NCBI RefSeq assembly: GCF_012927045.1
Contig: NZ_JABBFW010000005.1
Location: forward strand, 1 to 64,000
Direction: 5' to 3'
DNA from: Azohydromonas caseinilytica
GTDB lineage: Bacteria > Pseudomonadota > Gammaproteobacteria > Burkholderiales > Burkholderiaceae_C
DNA length: 64,000 nt
Under the pieces are notes generated by a model, which was not told the DNA's origin, ran no database searches, and saw only the letters and a program-made list of their open reading frames with translations. Shown here piece after piece: positions 58,841-64,000 of this stretch. The position numbers and the translations under genes were made by a program. Each line of letters opens with the position of its first letter. Within the stretch, counting starts at the first letter, position 1.

Positions 58841-60376
58841 ATGAGCAGCCACGACCTTCCCCAGACCGACGACAACAAGCTCATCGCCGAGCGGCGCGAG
58901 AAACTGGCCGCCCTGCGCGGCCGTGGCGGCGTGACCTTCCCCAACGACTTCAAGCCCACGCACGCCGCCGCCGAGCTGCAGGAGCGTTTCGGCCAGCAGC
59001 CCAACGAGGAGCTGGAGCCCCAGGCCATCGCCGTGGCCGTGGCCGGGCGCCTGATGCTCAAGCGCGTCATGGGCAAGGCCAGCTTCGGCACGCTGCAGGA
59101 CGCCTCCTTCGGCCCCACCAGCGGCCGCATCCAGCTCTACGTCTCCAAGGCCGACGTCGGCGACGAGGCCTACGAGGCCTTCAAGCACAACGACCTGGGC
59201 GACATCCTGGGCGCGCAGGGCACGCTGTTCCGCACCCGCTCGGGTGAGCTCTCCATCAAGGTCACGCAGCTGCGCCTGCTGACCAAGAGCCTGCGCCCGC
59301 TGCCGGACAAGTTCCACGGCATGGCCGACCAGGAGCAGAAGTACCGCCAGCGCTACGTGGACCTGATCACCGACGAGGCCGCCCGCGCGCGCTTCGTGGC
59401 GCGCAGCAAGGCCGTGAGCTCGATCCGCAACTTCATGGTCGATCACGGCTTCCTGGAGGTGGAGACGCCCATGCTCCACCCGATCCCCGGCGGCGCGAAC
59501 GCCAAGCCCTTCGTGACGCACCACAACGCGCTGGACCAGGAGATGTTCCTGCGCATCGCGCCGGAGCTGTACCTGAAGCGGCTGCTGGTGGGCGGCTTCG
59601 AGCGCGTGTTCGAGATCAACCGCAACTTCCGCAACGAGGGCATCTCGGTCCGGCACAACCCGGAATTCACGATGATGGAGTTCTACGCGGCCTACTGGAA
59701 CTACCACGACGTGATGGGCTACACCGAGCAGGTGATCCGCCACGCCGCGCGCCAGGCCACGGGCAGCGCCACCGTGACGTACCAGGGCCGCGAGGTGGAC
59801 CTGGAGCAGCCCTTCGCGCGGCTGTCGATCCGTGACGCCATCGTCAAGTACGTCCCGGAGATCGGCGCCGAGCGCATCGACGACCCGGCCGCGCTGCGTG
59901 CCCTGCTCAAGCAGCATGGCCACGAGGCACCGGCGCACTGGAACCTGGCGCAGCTGCAGTTCGGCGTGTTCGAGGAGTTCGTCGAGCACCACCTGTGGGC
60001 GCCGACCTTCATCGTGGACCACCCGGTGGAAGTGAGCCCGCTGGCGCGCGCGGCGGACGCCGACCCGACCCGCACCGAGCGCTTCGAGCTCTACATCACC
60101 GGCCGCGAGATCGCCAACGGCTTCTCCGAGCTCAACGACGCCGAGGACCAGGCCGAGCGCTTCCTGTCGCAGGTGAAGAACAAGGACGCCGGCGACGAGG
60201 AGGCGATGTACTTCGACGCCGACTTCATCCGCGCGCTGGAGTACGGCATGCCGCCGGCGGGCGGCTGCGGCATCGGCATCGACCGCCTGGTGATGCTCAT
60301 CACCGACAGCGCCAGCATCCGCGACGTGATCCTGTTCCCCGCGCTGCGCCGCGAGGGCGGCCACAACGGCCAGTGA
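58841..60376 (+). CDS. lysS: lysyl-tRNA synthetase, class II
   Basis: LysS charges tRNA-Lys. The 511-residue protein has an N-terminal OB-fold anticodon-binding domain ([17 protein letters not shown]) and the class II core with motif 1 ([21 protein letters not shown]), motif 2 ([20 protein letters not shown]) and motif 3 ([14 protein letters not shown]). Length fits the family. ATG 58841 is chosen because upstream in-frame sequence is not conserved. A -10-like TACAAT lies at 58804-58809. It is followed by a clear terminator. Confidence 0.97.
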   Translation: MSSHDLPQTDDNKLIAERREKLAALRGRGGVTFPNDFKPTHAAAELQERFGQQPNEELEPQAIAVAVAGRLMLKRVMGKASFGTLQDASFGPTSGRIQLYVSKADVGDEAYEAFKHNDLGDILGAQGTLFRTRSGELSIKVTQLRLLTKSLRPLPDKFHGMADQEQKYRQRYVDLITDEAARARFVARSKAVSSIRNFMVDHGFLEVETPMLHPIPGGANAKPFVTHHNALDQEMFLRIAPELYLKRLLVGGFERVFEINRNFRNEGISVRHNPEFTMMEFYAAYWNYHDVMGYTEQVIRHAARQATGSATVTYQGREVDLEQPFARLSIRDAIVKYVPEIGAERIDDPAALRALLKQHGHEAPAHWNLAQLQFGVFEEFVEHHLWAPTFIVDHPVEVSPLARAADADPTRTERFELYITGREIANGFSELNDAEDQAERFLSQVKNKDAGDEEAMYFDADFIRALEYGMPPAGGCGIGIDRLVMLITDSASIRDVILFPALRREGGHNGQ

Positions 60377-60433
60377 GCTGACACGCCGCACGAGCCGGAC
60401 GGCGCCCTGCCGGACCGGCCCTCATCCAGCGCA

Positions 60434-60478
60434 CGGCGCCGGCCCGGGGCAAACCCGCGCCGGCGCCGCTTTCTTTGA
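60434..60478 (+). terminator. intrinsic terminator of lysS
   Basis: A 10-bp perfect stem CGGCGCCGGC/GCCGGCGCCG (60434-60443 with 60459-60468) with a 15-base loop is followed by CTTTCTTTG. It lies 58 bases after the lysS stop. The T-run is interrupted. Confidence 0.7.
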
Positions 60479-60574
60479 TCCAGGTGAATCTCCGCGCTGC
60501 GGCGGCCCGCCTACGCTGCACGCCATAAAGAGATCGCGGGGAGGGGCAGGTTCTTCTTTGGAACAGAGGCCCGG

Positions 60575-61123
60575 ATGGATCAACTTCTCGAATCGCTGTC
60601 CGACATCGAAAACGCCTGCTGGACGGAGCTGGAGCGTGCCAGCGCCGAGCGCGGCCACCCCTGGCGCACCATGTCGCTGGCCACCACCGACGGGCGCGAG
60701 GCGCATGCGCGCAGCGTGATCTTGCGCGAGGTGGACCGCGAGGCGCGCGAGCTGCTGTTCTTCACCGACGCGCGCAGCAGCAAGGTGCAGCAGATCGCGC
60801 AGTTCCCGCGCGGCACGCTGCTGGTGTGGTCGCCGCAACTGGGCTGGCAGCTGCGCCTGCGCGTGACGCTGGAGGTCGAGACCGCCGGGCTGGCCGTGTC
60901 CTCGCGCTGGGCGCAATTGAAGCTCACGCCGGCGGCGCAAGACTATTTGTCTCCCCTGCCTCCCGGCACCCCGCTGGCGCAGACCACGCCCGAGCGCGCC
61001 TCGCGCGGGCATTTCGCGCTGGTGCACGCGCAGGTGCGCACCATGGACTGGCTGGAATTGCTGCCGCAGGGGCAGCGAAGAGCTTGTTTTGATCGGAATG
61101 GCTACAAGTGGGTGCAGCCGTAG
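60575..61123 (+). CDS. pyridoxamine 5'-phosphate oxidase-family FMN-binding protein
   Basis: The 182-residue protein has the PNPOx-like split barrel pattern: MSLATTDGREAHARSVILREVD, LLFFTDARSSKVQQI and LLVWSPQLGWQLRLRV, and the C-terminal WLELLPQGQRRACF. Family members bind FMN; many act on substrates other than pyridoxamine phosphate. It is shorter than true PdxH (about 215) and lacks its C-terminal signature, so I do not call it PdxH. Confidence 0.82.
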   Translation: MDQLLESLSDIENACWTELERASAERGHPWRTMSLATTDGREAHARSVILREVDREARELLFFTDARSSKVQQIAQFPRGTLLVWSPQLGWQLRLRVTLEVETAGLAVSSRWAQLKLTPAAQDYLSPLPPGTPLAQTTPERASRGHFALVHAQVRTMDWLELLPQGQRRACFDRNGYKWVQP

Positions 61124-61138
61124 CGGGCAGACGTGTCC

Positions 61139-61204
61139 TAATCAAAATCGGGCAAACAAACGCTCAATACTCGCCGCCGAATTCTGGAGTATTGACTTTG
61201 ATTA
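61139..61204. repeat. nested inverted repeats upstream of the orphan two-gene module
   Basis: An inner 9-bp perfect inverted repeat TCAATACTC/GAGTATTGA (61164-61172 and 61187-61195) is nested in an outer 8-bp one TAATCAAA/TTTGATTA (61139-61146 and 61197-61204). The sequence is AT-rich compared with the surroundings. It begins 16 bases after the PNPOx-family stop and about 100 bases before the module. It could be an attachment or mobility-end remnant, an operator, or a terminator-like structure. Confidence 0.6.
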
Positions 61205-61304
61205 ATTGACGACTTGGCGCGTCTGAGCAAGATGCCGCAGGCGCCGGCATTTTTAGGACGACACCTGAATCAATCGGCGCTCATCGGCCACAGGAGACAC
61301 TGCC

Positions 61305-61955
61305 ATGTCGGTCACGGATATCCCAGAGTCTGGCGCCATTCCTTATGCTTTGGGCCAGCCCTCTATCGTACGAATCCCCATCCCCGGCACCAACGGCCTC
61401 TGCATTGAATTTCGAGCCCGCGGCTGGACACCCAAAGGCGGCTCCACATCGACAATATTTTTCCAGGACATTTCAGGCAAACGGCATCTGCGACTGGACT
61501 ATGGGTACAACATTGCCGCCAAGACCGTCGATTACCACTGGAATCAAGTCAAGACACATACCCAATTCGGCATCGCCAATCATGCCAGCGCGGGACGTAC
61601 CGGGCAGATTGCGTTCCAAGCTGCCAAATACTTTCGGCATGTCGGTAGGGTATTGGTCGTCGCGGGTGTCGCTATTGATGTGGTGTCCGTCGTTCGAGCT
61701 GACAAACCACTGCGCAGGGCTTCCGAAGCCGTGGCCGGATGGGCAGCAGCCTGGGTTGGCTGCAAAGCCATTGGCACGGCCGGGGCCGGCCTAGGCAGTT
61801 TGGCATCTCCATTGGGAATGGCTGCTGTTGGAGTAAGCGGATGCGTCATCGGTGGCGCTGTGGGTTATTACAGTGGCGCCCAATTGGCAGGCCGTGTCTA
61901 CGACTGGGCTGAAGACACGAATTTTTTCGCCGTACCGGAAGTCTTGCGGCCATGA
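61305..61955 (+). CDS. hypothetical protein with C-terminal glycine-zipper membrane region
   Basis: Not recognised. The 216-residue product has a soluble N-terminal half with aromatic-rich RHLRLDYGYN and TVDYHWNQV (about 58-85), then a hydrophobic, Gly/Ala-rich region at about 117-195 (GWAAAWVGCKAIGTAGAGLG, IGGAVGYYSGAQLAG) like glycine-zipper or pore-forming segments, and a hydrophilic end. This layout is seen in membrane-active effectors and bacteriocin-like proteins, but no family could be assigned. A good AGGAGA ribosome binding site precedes ATG 61305. It overlaps the next gene by ATGA. GC is visibly lower than in neighbours. Confidence 0.65.
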   Translation: MSVTDIPESGAIPYALGQPSIVRIPIPGTNGLCIEFRARGWTPKGGSTSTIFFQDISGKRHLRLDYGYNIAAKTVDYHWNQVKTHTQFGIANHASAGRTGQIAFQAAKYFRHVGRVLVVAGVAIDVVSVVRADKPLRRASEAVAGWAAAWVGCKAIGTAGAGLGSLASPLGMAAVGVSGCVIGGAVGYYSGAQLAGRVYDWAEDTNFFAVPEVLRP

Positions 61956-62638
61956 GCGTCACCCTGCTCTATTCACCACAGACACCAGTTTGTTCGCACT
62001 GGCAGCTGGGCAATTTGCAGGAATCGCTGGCTCTGGTCTCACTGATAGGTTGGGCTCAATACCCGCCCCCAGTGGACGCCGGTGTCCCAGATCCGGTTGC
62101 TGCTGCACTGGCCGAGGCCTTGACTGTCGTGGGCCAAGTCGTTTTTCCGTGGGCCTTAAGCGAAGGCGCCATCGCCGGCGTCATCCATGCGCAGCGACTC
62201 ACGCCACCCGGTTGGGGCACCAGCCTGATATTTAGACTTAAACATTTTCCGTGCGATACCGCCTTGCTCTTTACTCGCGATCCCCAAGCAGCCCAGCACC
62301 TTTTTCACAGCGTCGGTTTTCCCTGGACGCAGCAGGGTCAGATCGTTTTGGTGTTGAATACTCAAGCCGCGTTCCCTGCACTGGGCATGGAGCAGATCGA
62401 TAAACTCACCAGCGAATATTGGGCCACACAAGTGGCCACGCTAAAAATCCACGGTATCGTTGCTGCGCTGCGCCCCGGCGTGGATGGCGACGTCGCTGCT
62501 TTTCTAGCATTGAATGAGGATGTCGCAGCGATATTCCAGCAAGCGCTTCAAGCCTCATGCGTCAAATGTAACGTCAATTTCGAGCTTTGCACCGAAACCG
62601 AATTGGCAAACCGGTTGAGCGAGAACCCCAACCCTTAA
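61952..62638 (+). CDS. hypothetical protein, partner of the preceding gene
   Basis: Not recognised. The 228-residue product has no signal peptide and appears soluble, with moderately hydrophobic stretches (LGNLQESLALVSLIGWA, LAEALTVVGQVVFPWAL) and an acidic C-terminal half with four cysteines late in the protein. Its start overlaps the upstream stop (ATGA), so the two are translationally coupled and probably act together, as in effector-immunity or complex-partner pairs. Its stop overlaps that of the convergent PilZ gene. GC is lower than the neighbours. Confidence 0.62.
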   Translation: MSVTLLYSPQTPVCSHWQLGNLQESLALVSLIGWAQYPPPVDAGVPDPVAAALAEALTVVGQVVFPWALSEGAIAGVIHAQRLTPPGWGTSLIFRLKHFPCDTALLFTRDPQAAQHLFHSVGFPWTQQGQIVLVLNTQAAFPALGMEQIDKLTSEYWATQVATLKIHGIVAALRPGVDGDVAAFLALNEDVAAIFQQALQASCVKCNVNFELCTETELANRLSENPNP

Positions 62639-63033
62639 TCCTTTTCCACCCCCAACCCCAGCCCGCTGTGCGCCAAATGCCGCTCGATGATGGCCCGATA
62701 TTCCGGCGCCAGATTGACGAACTGCAGGCCGACCAGAAAACCATATTCCCGGCCGCTCAAAATGCTGAAGGCGACGCGGCCGTAGGCCACGACGGCGTCC
62801 ACGCCGGTGGTGTCGCGGGTGACGTGGAACGTGATCTCGCACATCGCGCCGGGCGACAGGTTCAGCGGCGAGACGGTGCCGATGCCGCCGCCGCTCAGGT
62901 CCACCGTGTGCACCTCGATCACCTGCAGGTTGGGCAGCTTCAGGTACGCCGTGGTGGAGAACGGCTTGCGCGCGTGCTCGCGACGCTCCGGCCCCGACGC
63001 CACCCAGTCCTTGACTTCTCTCGATCCGATCAT
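62635..63033 (-). CDS. PilZ-domain protein (c-di-GMP receptor)
   Basis: The 132-residue protein is a single PilZ domain. The RxxxR c-di-GMP motif is in ERREHARKPF (about 16-25) and the D/NxSxxG motif is DLSGGGIG (about 45-52), followed by a beta barrel. It would bind cyclic di-GMP and change the activity of a partner. Its stop overlaps that of the convergent hypothetical gene by TTAA. ATG 63033 is chosen as the first methionine before the motif; the frame is open further upstream. Confidence 0.85.
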   Translation of the reverse strand: MIGSREVKDWVASGPERREHARKPFSTTAYLKLPNLQVIEVHTVDLSGGGIGTVSPLNLSPGAMCEITFHVTRDTTGVDAVVAYGRVAFSILSGREYGFLVGLQFVNLAPEYRAIIERHLAHSGLGLGVEKD

Positions 63034-63188
63034 GTTGGCGGGCTGGCTGGGGCTTGAGTGACGGCGGCGGGCCCCGGCGGGCTCAACGGGCGATGGCAGG
63101 TACGGCGATCTTAGGCATGCCCCGGCCGCGCCCGCCTTCACCGAGATCAAGACCGGCAGCCGCGCCAGGGCACGGCGCCGGCAGCGCC
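63034..63188. other. intergenic stretch between enoyl-CoA hydratase and PilZ genes
   Basis: About 155 bases contain no gene. They are high in GC with short self-complementary stretches but no terminator with a T-run. Nothing else was seen. Confidence 0.4.
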
Positions 63189-63983
63189 TCAGCGGTGCTT
63201 GAAGTTGGCCTTGCGCTTGGTGAGGAAGGCGTCCATGCCCTCCTTCTGGTCCTCGGTGGCGAACATCGAGTGGAACAGGCCGCGCTCGTAGGCGATGCCT
63301 TCGGTGAGCGTGGTCTCGAAGGCGCGGTTCACGCAGTCCTTGGCCATCAGCACCGAGGGCAGCCCGAAGCCGCAGATCACGGCGGCGGCGGCCAGCGCCT
63401 CCTCCATCAGTTTCTCGGCCGGCACCACGCGCGACACCAGCCCGGCGCGCTCGGCCTCCTGCGCGTCCATCATCCGGCCGGTCAGGATCAGGTCCATGGC
63501 CTTGCTCTTGCCGATGGCCCGCGGCAGCCGCTGCGTGCCGCCGGCGCCGGGCATGATGCCGATCTTGATCTCGGGCTGGCCGAACTTGGCGCTGTCGGCG
63601 GCGATGATGAAGTCGCACATCATGGCCAGCTCGCAGCCGCCGCCCAGCGCGAAGCCGGCCACCGCGGCGATGACGGGCTTGCGCACCTTGCGGATCGTTT
63701 CCCAGTTGCGGGTGATGAACTGGGTCCGGTAGACGTCCATGAACTCGCGCTTGGCCATGGCGGCGATGTCGGCGCCGGCGGCGAAGGCGCGCTCGCTGCC
63801 CGTCAGGATGATGCAGCCCACGCTGTCGTCGGCGTCGAAGGCCAGCAGCGCCTCGCCCAGCTCGTCCATCAGCGGGTCGTTGAGCGCGTTGAGCGCCTTG
63901 GGCCGGTGCAGCGTAATCACCGCGGTCTTGAGCGCGCCGTCCTCGCCGCCGTGCAGCGCCGTCATCAGGTTCTCGAATGCCAT
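63189..63983 (-). CDS. enoyl-CoA hydratase
   Basis: The 264-residue crotonase-family protein catalyses hydration of enoyl-CoA in beta-oxidation or related pathways. It has [10 protein letters not shown] (CoA oxyanion region), the second catalytic segment [17 protein letters not shown] with Glu acid/base, and [15 protein letters not shown]. The opening [14 protein letters not shown] and C-terminal region are typical of short-chain enoyl-CoA hydratases (PaaF/FadB1-like). ATG 63983 follows GGAGA. The rest of the upstream region is outside the window. Confidence 0.92.
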   Translation of the reverse strand: MAFENLMTALHGGEDGALKTAVITLHRPKALNALNDPLMDELGEALLAFDADDSVGCIILTGSERAFAAGADIAAMAKREFMDVYRTQFITRNWETIRKVRKPVIAAVAGFALGGGCELAMMCDFIIAADSAKFGQPEIKIGIMPGAGGTQRLPRAIGKSKAMDLILTGRMMDAQEAERAGLVSRVVPAEKLMEEALAAAAVICGFGLPSVLMAKDCVNRAFETTLTEGIAYERGLFHSMFATEDQKEGMDAFLTKRKANFKHR

Positions 63984-64000
63984 GCAGGGTCTCCGTAATT

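Overview
The window looks like a high-GC chromosome of a betaproteobacterium of the order Burkholderiales, most likely family Comamonadaceae. I base this on gene order (nagZ-acpS-pdxJ-recO-era-rnc-lepB-lepA-degQ-rseB-rseA-rpoE followed by the fab cluster and rpmF-yceD) and on the protein sequences. No database search was run. No rRNA, tRNA or CRISPR array was recognised.

Region 1 (1-19.7 kb) is a conserved core block read almost entirely on the minus strand. It covers cell-wall recycling (nagZ), holo-ACP synthesis (acpS), vitamin B6 (pdxJ), DNA repair (recO), ribosome assembly and RNA processing (era, rnc), secretion (lepB), translation (lepA), the sigma-E envelope stress system with its DegQ-type protease (rpoE-rseA-rseB-degQ), and fatty-acid and phospholipid initiation (plsX-fabH-fabD-fabG-acpP-fabF behind yceD and rpmF). 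Many of these genes overlap by ATGA or GTGA, so they probably form translationally coupled operons. The left edge cuts the 5' end of a probable transposase. Between lepA and degQ lies a gene-free stretch with a candidate small RNA and two DnaA-box-like sites.

Region 2 (19.8-25.2 kb) carries maf, an outlying wzi-like capsule attachment gene overlapping a tetrapyrrole-methylase-family methyltransferase, a RhlE-type RNA helicase and a WecA/MraY-type lipid-phosphate sugar transferase.

Region 3 (25.3-58.7 kb) is a large surface-polysaccharide (capsule, EPS or O-antigen) locus built from two convergent halves meeting at about 43.57 kb. The plus-strand half has the SLBB export protein, a Wzz-like chain-length regulator, dTDP-rhamnose genes (rfbBDAC), UDP-N-acetylgalactosaminuronate-type genes (tviB, tviC), an aminotransferase plus acyltransferase pair probably making a dTDP-4-amino-sugar, a flippase, a Wzy-like polymerase and four glycosyltransferases. 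The minus-strand half has an acyltransferase, a Tat-exported tailspike-like beta-helix protein, a ManC-type enzyme, two more flippases, a CapD/WbpM dehydratase, a second initiating sugar transferase, a second aminotransferase, a methyltransferase, two glycosyltransferases and a hexapeptide acetyltransferase. A plus-strand vapBC toxin-antitoxin pair sits inside this half and shares an 81-bp palindrome-rich intergenic region with the initiating transferase gene.

Region 4 (58.8-64 kb) holds lysS with a clear terminator, a PNPOx-family flavoprotein, a two-gene module of unknown function with less GC-rich composition preceded by nested inverted repeats, a PilZ c-di-GMP receptor-like gene and an enoyl-CoA hydratase gene.

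The least explained parts are the two-gene module at 61.3-62.6 kb, the vapBC/sugar-transferase intergenic region, the tailspike-like exported protein, and the small RNA candidate upstream of lepA.
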